NCBI GenBank assembly: GCA_041651175.1
Contig: JBAZJT010000042.1
Span: 1 to 6,454 of the forward strand
Direction of reading: 5' to 3'
DNA from: Elusimicrobiales bacterium
Lineage (GTDB): Bacteria > Elusimicrobiota > Elusimicrobia > Elusimicrobiales > Elusimicrobiaceae
Length of the DNA stretch: 6,454 bases
The position numbers and the translations under genes were made by a program. Shown here piece after piece: positions 1 to 6,454 of the stretch. The notes below the pieces were generated by a model, which was not told the DNA's origin, did not search any database, and saw only the letters and a program-made list of their open reading frames with translations. Position 1 is the stretch's first letter. Every line of letters begins with the position of its first letter.

Positions 1-3000
1 CGGTATCAAAATACCCGCGCGAAAGCGTCTGCGCGCCGTTTATGTTTGAGCCGAAAGAATCCATGCCGAACGACACCGCCGGCAACTGGAGCCGGGCGCG
101 GGCGCCTTCCTGCCCGCCGGAATCAACCGCCGATACCTCGTAGACGGCGGCGGCTCCCATCGCATAGGCCGGGTCGCTGAACTGGGCCGCGGTTACAAGG
201 CCCTGGCTGGCGAGCGCGCCGTCTTTATAAACCCGGTATCCCGCCATGCCTGCGGCGGGGGCGGTCCACGAAATCAGCGCGCCGGCGCCTTCCTGCGAGA
301 CAAACACGACACTCTGCGGCGCGGCGGGAGGCAAATTCAGGGTAAAGTGTATCGTTGACGTGCTGGTATTGCCGGCAAGGTCGCCGGCGGTTACGATGAG
401 CGTGTGCCCGCCGTTGGCCGTTATCGGAACGCCGGAAGCGCAGGGCGAGCCGTCCAGGTTCAGGCTCACCGAAGCCAGCCTTATATCCGAAGCGGTAACC
501 AGCGGAAGCACGGCAGCGTTATATGTCATGCCTTCGGCTATGCCGTCCACCGCAAGCTGGGGCGGCGTCATGTCCAGCGTGAAATGCACGGTCTGGGTTG
601 AGCCGACGCCGGACAAATTGGCCGCGTACGCGCTGAGGGTATAATTACCGTCCGCAGACACTCCCGCGTCGGAGGCGAAAGGCTGGCCGTTAAGCAGCCC
701 CGACACCGTGGCCGTGTCCAAAGCCGGATCCGATGCGGAATAAACCGGATTAACCGCATGATTGTAAAGCCCGCCGTCGGAAACCCCGCCTATCGTCACC
801 ACCGGGGGGGCCTTGCCCCAGTACGTATCCGTTGAAACCGAAAGCGGGGATTCGTTGCCCGCAAAATCCACCGCGCTTACGCGGTAGTAATACTGTCCGT
901 TGGATTGCGGAGTGTCTATATAAGGCGGGGTGCTGGCCGCGACCGCCGCTATCCCTGCGGATGAGGCGAAAGCCCATGTGGCGCGGTAAATCATGAAACC
1001 GGCAACCGCGGGGTCATAAGCCTCCTGCCAGCCGAGTTCTATGCGTCCGTATTCGTTGAAACCTATTGATATATCTTCCGGCGCGCCCGGCAGCGACGCC
1101 TTCGCCGCGGCATGCGCCGGCTGGGACTGCTGGCCTTCGTTTCCGGCGGCGTCCACTGCGCTGGCATAGTAGACATAGTCGCCATCGGGCAGGGTTTCGG
1201 AATACGCGCCGCTGCCGTCCGGCTTCGGCTGCAACTCAACGGCAACCGGGATACTGCCGCGGTATACCGAGTAATGCAGCGGAGCCTCGCCCAGCGGCGC
1301 GCTCCATGAAAGCTGCACCGCGCCGTTTTTCTGCGATACGGCCCGGGCAAAAAGCGGCGCGCCGGGAGGGGTAGTGTCTACAATAAAGGTTGCGCCGGAG
1401 GAAACGGCGGACGAGATATTGCCGAGGGTATCCGTTGCGGAATAGACGAAATACGCCGTCCCGTTCTCGCCGGACGGGACTGATATTTGCCCCTGCCAGT
1501 TCCTGCCGCCGCCGGCCAGGATTACCGGCAGGGATGCCGAAGACGGCAATATGCAGAACAGGGAAGGCGTGGAAACCGCAGTCTCGGTAAGCGTCACGTT
1601 GACCGTTACCGTTCCCGCCCTGACCGGCGAAACCGGGGATATCGCAATGCCCGCGCCGGGGCCCTGCGTGTCTATCTCCAGCGCGGAACCGGAGGTTATG
1701 GCATGGCCGGTATTGCCCACAAGGTCCGTTCCCTGGAAACTGAAGCCCGCGACGCCGGAAGGCATGGCGCTTGTCACGGTAACGGTGCCGGTCCAGACAG
1801 TCGGGCTGGAGGCGGAAAGATCCACCGGCGCCACCCCTTGCCCGGCGGGCGCAAAAAGCAGTATCGGGGCGGACGCCAGCGCCTTTGAAAGCGTCAGTGT
1901 AACAGCATAGCTGCCCGGACCCAGCGGAGGAACGGCGCCGACGGTTACCGCGGCTGACGGGACAACCCGGTCCGACAGGGCGGCCGCAGGGTCGCCGGAG
2001 CCGCTTTCGTTGCCGCTCAAATCCGCGGCGGTTACGCCGTAGTAGTAAACCCCGTCCGCCGGCGGCAGGTCGTTGTAAGCCGCCGCCGCAACGCGGCCCG
2101 CCACAAGATACGCAAGCGACGGAACAGCGGATGGGGAAAACGCCGCCGCGAAAGTGCTGCGGTATACATTGTAATAGGACGCGGCCTTACCGTCGCCTGC
2201 GGACCAGGAGAGGCCTACATGCCCTCTGGGAAGCGAAGCCGCCGCCAGCGCAACCGGATTGGGCGGCGCGCTGATGTTGTAATAAACTGTAAGCGCGGGA
2301 CTAGGCGCGCTCGTCCCCGCCGAATCCCCGGCGGCAACCGCCAGCGAATGCGTGCCTTCGGCGGCCAGCGTAACCGGCAACTGGAACGAGCCGTCAGCTG
2401 CCGCAACGGCCGTGCCGGCGGCAAAACCGTCAACCCGCGCCTCCACCGTGATGCCGGGCTCCGCGGCGCCTGTTACCACTATATACGGGCTGGTGGTGCC
2501 GAAATTATTGGAAGGATATGTTACCACCGGGGTCGCCGGCGGCGCATAGCGCAGGTCGTAAAGCGCCTGCATCTGGCCCGCATTGCCGATAGTGTCGGTG
2601 GAACGTATAACAAGCCGATGCTCCCCGTCGGCATAGGCAAGCGTGTTCCAGAAAAAAGAATACGGCGCGGCGGAACTGCTGGAAACCAGCACGCCGTCCA
2701 GGATGAAATCCACGCCGGACACGCCGGATATATCCGCCGCCTGCACGGAAACGACCGTCGGCCTGGAAATCCTGACCGAAGCGGACGGCGTCAACGCGGA
2801 AAAGACCGGCCCGTCCATATCGATGAAAGCAAGGTTGGACACAGCAGATACATTCCCGGCGGCATCCCTGGTTTCCAGCGCGAAAAAACGCGTCTGCGCG
2901 GTTGAAAACTGCACCGTGAACGTTTCCGTGGCGCCTGCCTGAAGCGGAGCCGGCAGGCCCGCTATGACCTGCGCGGAGGAGAAATTGGCGGCTGTCAGCG

Positions 3001-6000
3001 CATATGTGGCGGTTGCCAGAATATAACCGGCAGTTCCGCTTACAGCGTCGGACGGAGCGGTCCACTGCAATACCATCCCGCCGGGAGTTATCTGGGCGAT
3101 TGCAAGGTCCGACACCGCGGTAGGCGAAGTTTTGTCTATAGTGAAAACCGCCTGCGCCGTCGCGCTGTTGCCGGCCAGGTCCGTGCAGGTAAAGCTGGCA
3201 ATATGCACGCCCTCGGCTGAATACACAAACGGCGGCAGCCTGCCCTGTGAATCGCGTACAACAAGCCTGTCGGCTGCGGTGAAATCGTCCGTGGAGGAAT
3301 AAACCACCGTAACATTGCCGTTGATAATGGCGCCGTCCGGCGGGTATGTTATGGATATGGCAGGCGACGACTTATCCACAGTAAACGCGACGGATACCGA
3401 CGAGGTGCTGCCGAAATAATCCGCCGCGGAAACGGCGAAGGCATACGCACCCGGCGCGCTTACGGTGGAGCCGGCCACCCATGGAACGCCGTTAAGAGCG
3501 GCCGTCGCCGAATAAGAGCTGAAATCGGACACCGCAAACGACGGATGGACATCATGGTTATAATGCGCGTTGGCGGCTATGCCTGCGACCGTTATCAGCG
3601 GCGGATGAATGTCGTATGTAACCGCCGCGGAAGAAAATGAGACGCTTTCGTTGCCGGGCACGTCCAGCGCGGTAACAAAATACCTGTAGACCGCGTCGTC
3701 CGCCGGTCTGTCGGTAAGCGATAAAACCGTGGTTCCGCTTATCAGCGGGGCGAGGAGCTCTATACCGGACGCTTCGTAAGTGGCCCGGTAGATGTTATAA
3801 GATGCTGCGCCGGAAGAGGCCGTCCAGTCCAGATACACCTCTTTGCCGAATATGCTGGCGATGGCGCCAAGCCCGTCCGGGGCGGCAGGCGGGGTGCGGT
3901 CCGAAATGCCGCCCGCCGGAGCGGAAAGAGCGCTTTCCTTGCCGTATATGCTCACCGCGGTGAGCGCATAATAATACCCGCCATCGGCAGGAGGCGTATC
4001 CATATGGCTCAACGTCGATATATTGCCGTTCAGCAATTGCGCGCCGGAAGGCGCGGTAAACGCCCAGGTCGCGCGGAAAATCCTGTAATGTTCTATCGCC
4101 TCCGGCGGAGCCTGCCAGCTCACCCCGACCGCACCGCCTTTGCCGGTTATGACCGATGATATGACAGGCGGCGCTGGCGGCGGCATATCCAGAGTATAAG
4201 CTGAAGCGAAGGCATATCCGGTGGACGGCAAGTCCAGCTGATTATATGCCAGCACCCGGAAATAATACGTGGTGTTGTAGACAAGCGGGCTTATAATGGT
4301 ATGGGTGCTGTCCGTCACCGGCATGGCATGCAACTGCCCCGAGAAATCTGGCGCCGTGGAATATGAAAGCGCATACCGCGTTCCCGCCGGGTTGGAATTC
4401 GGCTCCCATCCGGCGGAGATGGCGGAAGTGGACAGCGGAACGCCCCATGCGCCTGCCGGTGTATTGGCGAACGTGATGGCAGAGCCGGCAAGCGCGTAAT
4501 AAGTAGCCCCGTCGAATACCGCGCCAACCTGGAATGTATACGAAGTATTGGGCAGCAGATTGGAGAGCAGCAATTGCGTGCTGTGCGCGACAGCCGTAAA
4601 TGTGCTCGCCACCGCGGTTCCCGCCGCAAAGCCGACGCTTGAGGCGCGCAATTCATAAGCATCCGCATTGACATCGGTCCATTCGGCCGACACGCCGCCG
4701 GCTGATACGCCGTTCACATACGGATCACCGGGCGGGCCGTTGCGCGAGGTCTGAACCGCGCCAAGCAGAACATAATTTGTCGCGCCGGCGCTGTTGATGG
4801 AACCGGCGCGTATATAATATGTGGTGTTGGCAAGCAAATCGCCCACCGAGGCCGATGACGCGGACGGGGCCGCAACCGCCCCCGATAAGGTAACCCCGCC
4901 CGGGGAAAGCGCGCCGAAACCGGTGGTGGACGCTTCCACCACAAAACCGCTTGCCGACGCGGAACTGGGACTTACAGGCAGTTCCGTCCAGCTTGCCGTA
5001 ACGGAATTTGCAGCGATGCCGGAGACGAACGCGCCGGACGGCCTCACCGAAAGCGTCATGACGGAGCCGAGAGCCGTATACGGCCCGGAGGAGCCCTCCA
5101 CGCTGGCATTAACATGCAGATAATAGAGGGTATTGGGCGAAAGGCCGTCTATCGTTCCGTATGTGTTGTAAGTCGCCGACGAGAATACGGTGAAAAACGA
5201 CGGTTCCATAGAGGCTTCATACGAGTACAAAGTGCCCGATGGGTTTCCGTTCGCGGTCCACTGGGCTGAAACCGCCGTTTCGGTTATAGCGGTATACACC
5301 GGATTGGCAAGCCCGGGCTGTATGAAATTCGGCGTCACGGTGGAACCCATTAACGCGTAATTGGCAACCCCGTCCCAGTTTAGCGAACCCACGCGAAGGT
5401 AATAGGTAGTCAGCGAGTCCAGGCCGGAAACCTTAAGGACATTGACGCCTATGCTTCCGGTGGCCGACGAATAAACCACCCCGCCCGGGGCCAGCGCGCC
5501 GAAATTGGTGGAAGACGCCTCCAGCACATACCCCTCCGCCGTCGCCGTCTGCGGCGAAGCTGGCAAAGCGTTCCAGGCGGCCTTGATAAACCCGCTGAAA
5601 GATTCCAGAACCGGCTGTGCCGGGAATGTCACCGTCTGCACAAGCGTGGAGCGCGCAGTTGAAGCGGTTGTGGTGGAGGAGATGCAGTTATACGCAGTCA
5701 ACTTGCGCGTATAAGCCGTGTTGGCCGCCAGCCCGCCCTCGGAAAAAGATAACACATCGCCGCCAAGCAAAGGCGACAGGTTCCCGCCGGTGGACGAGAG
5801 AACCTGATAATTGACGAGCCCGCCGCCGGGCCAATTCCACGTCAGGCTTCCGGTGCTGGCCGTGGCGCCAAAAGCCGGAGGATAAAAATTTTTGTCATAC
5901 ACGGTTCCCGGCTGGCCGTTGTGGTATCCATTCCCCCCTAAAACAAAAACACCAATGTTTTCAGGACACGATAGCCCACCCACCGCAATCCTGCCGCCAC

Positions 6001-6454
6001 CCCCGCCGCCGCCGTAGGGACCCCCGGCGCCTTTATCGCCGCCGTTCGCCTGCACTACCCCGCTGCCGTCTATGGAACCAGCGCTTATATTGATGCCGCC
6101 CCCGGCGCCGCCGCCGGACGACCCTCCGCTGATATTGGTGCCGCTTATTCCGTTCGCGCTTATCAACCCGTATATATGCGCCACCCCGCCAATGCTGGCG
6201 GTTAATAAACCGCCCCCGCTGCCGCCAGCATTGGAACTCTTCCCTCCTCCACCAGCGCTTCCCAAATCCGCCGGAGCCAGCAAATTGTCATTATAGGTGC
6301 CGCCATACTGCGAATCACTGTTCCCGCCGCTACCGCCATGCCCGCCGCCGGAACCGCCTAAACTGTCATAAGCGCCTTTCCCTCCCCCCGGGCCATTCCC
6401 ACCACCGCTAGCATTACCAGTATACCCCAACCCGTCCATGTATATCGTGGCGCC
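1..6454 (-). CDS. Giant multi-domain FN3/Ig-like repeat protein, internal fragment (both ends outside the window)
   Basis: The minus-strand frame with codons ending at base 6454 and running down to base 2 is open for 2151 codons without a stop; base 1 begins the next codon. No start or stop lies in the window, so the gene is partial at both ends. Domain order is: Gly-rich region (residues 1-191), six FN3-like modules (192-755), fifteen mixed FN3 and Ig-like modules (756-2125), then an unfinished segment (2126-2151). Each FN3 module carries the B-strand Trp and the F-strand aromatic pair (YYxRV type). Ig-like modules end in FTxDxTxP-type junctions. Only five Cys and about 19 Lys are present, which fits an exported acidic protein. 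Such tandem modules usually serve as spacers, adhesive surfaces or scaffolds outside the cell. No catalytic motif is seen, so the exact role is unknown. Met at 6437-6439 is in frame but is not a credible start, because the frame stays open upstream of it and it sits inside the Gly-rich domain. Confidence 0.95.
2..79 (-). other. Start of a further, unfinished segment (residues 2126-2151)
   Basis: After the closing strand of module 21 the frame continues open to the window edge with AVSFGMDSFGSNINGAQTL and SRGYFDT. It has no Pro-rich FN3 entry and no FTxDxTxP junction, so it may begin a different domain or a linker. Too short to identify. Confidence 0.5.
80..334 (-). other. FN3-like module 21 (residues 2041-2125)
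   Basis: Entry LPPAAPQSVVF, B-strand ALISWTAPAAG, C-strand GYRVYKDGALA, E/F region AAVYEVSAVDSGGQEG and a closing LQLPAV. It is the shortest FN3 module of the second block (about 85 residues) and the last complete module in the window. The DxxGN loop has changed to DSGGQ. Confidence 0.82.
335..817 (-). other. Ig-like pair 4: modules 19 and 20 (residues 1880-1961 and 1962-2040)
   Basis: Module 19 (572-817) has GVSDGGLYNHAVNPVYSASD, LLNGQPF, GNYTLSAYAANLSG and exit VHFTLDMTPP. Module 20 (335-571) has GIAEGMTYNAAVLPLVTASD, LNLDGSPCASG, GGHTLIVTAGDLAGN and exit IHFTLNLPP. Both are the same type as module 9 (G-I/V-x-x-(G/N)-x-x-YN-x-x-V-x-P-x-x-x-x-SD), so this module type occurs three times. One cysteine is at residue 2005. 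Confidence 0.75.
818..1375 (-). other. FN3-like modules 17 and 18 (residues 1694-1786 and 1787-1879)
   Basis: Module 17 (1097-1375) has TTPPGAPLFA, VQLSWSAPLGE, HYSVYRGSIP, DGDYVYYASAVDAAGNEG. Module 18 (818-1096) has LPGAPEDISIG, IELGWQEAYDP, FMIYRATWAF, NGQYYYRVSAVDFAGNES. Module 18 shares the exact RATWAF string with module 7, about 3 kb away in the gene. The linker between the two (AHAAAKA) is Ala-rich and lacks the usual D-x-x-x-P junction. Confidence 0.84.
1376..1972 (-). other. Ig-like pair 3: modules 15 and 16 (residues 1495-1595 and 1596-1693)
   Basis: Two copies of one module type, 1670-1972 and 1376-1669. Each has a leading SP or VPP, a Gly-x-(Y/V)-x-V-T-L-(S/T) strand (GSYAVTLTLSKAL; GTVTVNVTLTETAV), a strand around P(I/S)LL or PSLF, a Trp before a G-x-(V/I) strand (VWTGTVTV; NWQGQISV), a DxxGN loop and a VD or ID exit. 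I can describe this as an Ig-like or invasin-like beta module but cannot place it in a named family. One cysteine (residue 1634) lies in module 16. Confidence 0.6.
1973..2269 (-). other. FN3-like module 14 (residues 1396-1494)
   Basis: Entry APPNPVAL, B-strand HVGLSWSAGDG, C-strand YYNVYRSTFAAAF, then DLPPADGVYYYGVTAADLSGNES. It fits the same xYR(A/S)T subtype as modules 7, 8 and 18. It sits alone between two Ig-like pairs. Confidence 0.83.
2270..2821 (-). other. Ig-like pair 2: modules 12 and 13 (residues 1212-1304 and 1305-1395)
   Basis: Module 12 (2543-2821) reads ISGVSGVDFILDGVLV, then APYSFFWNTLAYADGEHRL and STDTIGN; this is the classic form of the Big_7 type of bacterial Ig-like domain. 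Module 13 (2270-2542) reads PVVTYPSNNFGTTSPYIVV, GAAEPGITVEARVDG, DGSFQLPVTLAAEGTHSL; this matches the Big_6-like type with the GxAEPGxxVxxxxDG signature. Family names come from pattern memory and were not searched. Both are beta-sandwich modules; no ligand site is evident. Confidence 0.78.
2822..3130 (-). other. FN3-like module 11 (residues 1109-1211)
   Basis: Entry TSPTAVSDLAI, B-strand MVLQWTAPSD, C-strand GYILATATYALTAANFSSA, E/F region QTRFFALETRDAAGN and exit SNLAFIDMDGP. It is the longest FN3 module here (103 residues) and replaces the YYYxV strand with RFFAL. It resembles FN3 modules that follow Ig repeats in large secreted bacterial proteins. Confidence 0.78.
3131..3610 (-). other. 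Ig-like pair 1: modules 9 and 10 (residues 949-1028 and 1029-1108)
   Basis: Two 80-residue modules with no FN3 Trp signature. Module 9 (3371-3610) has GIAANAHYNHDVHPSFAVSD, a short ALNG hairpin, a GAYAFAVSAAD strand and the exit FTVDKSSP. Module 10 (3131-3370) has ITYPPDGAIINGNVTVVYSS, GVHIASFTCTDLAGN and the exit FTIDKTSP. The FTxDKxxP exits and the YN-xxV-P pattern are typical of bacterial Ig-like repeats in surface proteins. Module 10 holds one of the five cysteines (residue 1090). Confidence 0.75.
3611..4189 (-). other. FN3-like modules 7 and 8 (residues 756-851 and 852-948)
   Basis: Two adjacent FN3 modules, 3902-4189 and 3611-3901. Both have a Pro-rich entry (PPPAPP; DRTPPAAPDGL), a B-strand Trp (GVSWQAPPE; YLDWTASSG), the C-strand motif (IFRATWAF; IYRATYEA), an adenosine-free DxPPADGGYYYALTAV-type or RPADDAVYRYFVTALD-type E/F region, and a Gly-x-Glu-Ser ending (YGKES; VPGNES). 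They open the second block, where FN3 modules are of the xYRAT subtype instead of the NTTYYxRVGA subtype of modules 1-6. Confidence 0.85.
4190..4468 (-). other. FN3-like module 6 (residues 663-755)
   Basis: B-strand SAGWEPNSNPAGTRYALSYS, turn LVYNTTYYFRVLAYN and closing GYAFASAYTL. It is the last module of the first block: after it the linker becomes DMPPPAPP and the module style changes. It shares the N-x-NPxGTxY loop with module 3. Confidence 0.8.
4469..4741 (-). other. FN3-like module 5 (residues 572-662)
   Basis: Begins after a Pro-rich linker (NGPPGDPYV). B-strand SAEWTDVNADAYELRASSVG, turn LLPNTSYTFQVGAV and closing YYALAGSAITF. It lacks the longer B-C loop of modules 2 and 4 but keeps the same ending, so it is a shorter relative. 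Confidence 0.8.
4742..5044 (-). other. FN3-like module 4 (residues 471-571)
   Basis: B-strand TASWTELPVSP, C-strand GFVVEASTTGFGALSPGG, turn LLANTTYYIRAGSIN and closing NYVLLGAVQTS. Same subtype as module 2, with the same longer B-C loop (about 101 residues against 91-97 for neighbours). Probably arose by duplication with module 2. Confidence 0.82.
5045..5332 (-). other. FN3-like module 3 (residues 375-470)
   Basis: B-strand SAQWTANGNPSGTLYSYEAS, then IDGLSPNTLYYLHVNAS and the closing YTALGSVMTL strand. The NGNPSGTLY loop is shared with module 6 (NSNPAGTRY), so the two are probably the same subtype. The FN3 call rests on the Trp, the Leu-x-Pro-Asn-Thr turn and the YYxxV strand. Confidence 0.8.
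5333..5623 (-). other. FN3-like module 2 (residues 278-374)
   Basis: B-strand Trp in KAAWNALP, followed by an extended loop before GYVLEASSTNFGALAPGG, then VSGLDSLTTYYLRVGSLN and a closing NYALMGSTVT strand. These are the hallmark positions of an FN3 fold. It is most like module 4, with which it shares the EASxTxFGALxPGG segment, and part of that similarity is visible at DNA level. Confidence 0.82.
5624..5881 (-). other. FN3-like module 1 (residues 192-277)
   Basis: This module starts with PPAF and has the B-strand Trp in SLTWNWPGG, a YQVLSSTG C-strand, a GGLAANTAYTRKLTAYN E/F region and a closing STLVQTV strand. It is the first FN3-like unit after the Gly-rich region and the most diverged of the first block: the usual YYxRV is replaced by YTRKLTAYN. 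One of the five cysteines lies here (residue 257). Predicted role is a beta-sandwich spacer. Confidence 0.7.
5882..6454 (-). other. Glycine-rich beta-repeat-like region (residues 1-191 of the fragment)
   Basis: About 69 of 191 residues are Gly, often in GG or GGG clusters, with Ser, Asn and Ala between them. The middle part has short hydrophobic beats spaced by turns (HIYGLISANG, INISAGSIDGSG, VVQANGGDKG), as in parallel beta-helix or Gly-rich adhesin repeats. A run of seven Gly followed by RIAV (about 5979-6009) and a closing GTVYDK (about 5891-5908) form a pattern I know from large surface proteins of environmental bacteria, where such a region precedes FN3 modules. The region continues past the window edge, so its true length is unknown. 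Its leucine codons differ from the rest of the gene (see findings). Function is inferred as structural or adhesive; no binding or catalytic residue can be named. Confidence 0.7.

Noticed and set aside
246..644. Plus-strand open frame of 132 codons
   Set aside because: It overlaps modules 19-21 on the opposite strand. No recognisable domain, and no convincing ribosome binding site was seen.
2219..2905. Plus-strand open frame of 228 codons
   Set aside because: It is codon-aligned antisense to the real minus-strand gene, across modules 11-14. Its translation is rich in Arg and Gly with no domain pattern, and the minus strand encodes clear FN3 and Ig-like modules over the same bases.
2505..3065. 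Minus-strand open frame of 186 codons
   Set aside because: It lies in another phase within the giant gene and gives an Arg, Gly and Cys-rich low-complexity product, unlike the main frame. It is a by-product of the GC-rich codons.
80..5881. Tandem DNA repeat array or CRISPR-like spacing
   Set aside because: The periodicity of about 80-103 codons is at protein level. DNA similarity between modules is mostly low, and there are no identical short repeats with spacers.
5994..6018. C-rich tract as a slippage or phase-variation site
   Set aside because: The tract is a mix of GCC and CCC triplets coding for the Gly run, not a long homopolymer, and the frame is intact on both sides. Slippage is possible but nothing shows it.
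6072..6296. Plus-strand proline-rich open frame
   Set aside because: The proline and alanine runs are the reverse reading of the Gly codons in the Gly-rich region, so this is a shadow.
1..6454. Promoter, terminator, tRNA or other RNA gene within the window
   Set aside because: Every base is used by the open minus-strand frame, and I saw no convincing hairpin plus T-run or RNA gene signature on either strand.

Overview
The whole window lies inside a single protein-coding gene on the minus strand. Reading the reverse complement from base 6454 down to base 2 gives 2151 consecutive sense codons with no stop. Neither the start codon nor the stop codon is in the window, so the full protein is longer than 2151 residues. 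I translated every codon by hand. The frame holds recognisable domains from one edge to the other, and no other frame on either strand does. There are no intergenic stretches, RNA genes, mobile elements or CRISPR arrays.

The encoded fragment is a giant modular, probably exported, surface or extracellular protein. Going from the N-terminal side (high coordinates) to the C-terminal side (low coordinates), it has these parts. (1) A glycine-rich, beta-repeat-like region of 191 residues at 5882-6454, about 36% Gly, with a seven-glycine run followed by RIAV and a closing GTVYDK. (2) A block of six fibronectin type III (FN3)-like modules at 4190-5881. (3) A second block of 15 modules at 80-4189, in which seven FN3-like modules are interleaved with four pairs of bacterial Ig-like modules, in the order FF-II-F-II-F-II-FF-II-F. 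(4) The first 26 residues of a further, unidentified segment at 2-79. That makes 13 FN3-like and 8 Ig-like modules of about 80-103 residues each. There are only five cysteines and about 19 lysines in 2151 residues. No enzyme motif, membrane segment, signal peptide or sorting signal is visible, although the two ends where such signals would sit are missing.

The DNA is GC-rich (roughly 60% by eye) and bacterial in style. The phrasing of the FN3 modules (for example TTYYLRVGSLNWDG and IYRATWAF), next to a Gly-rich GRIAV/GTVY region, resembles very large repeat proteins I associate with Elusimicrobiota and similar environmental bacteria. That assignment is memory-based inference and tentative. 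No operon partners are visible, so the function can only be put as likely adhesion, cell-surface structure or extracellular scaffolding. I do not see a new multi-gene system here. The points worth attention are the size and layered architecture of this protein, the always-paired Ig modules, a sharp change in leucine codon use in the Gly-rich part, and traces of a two-module duplication.
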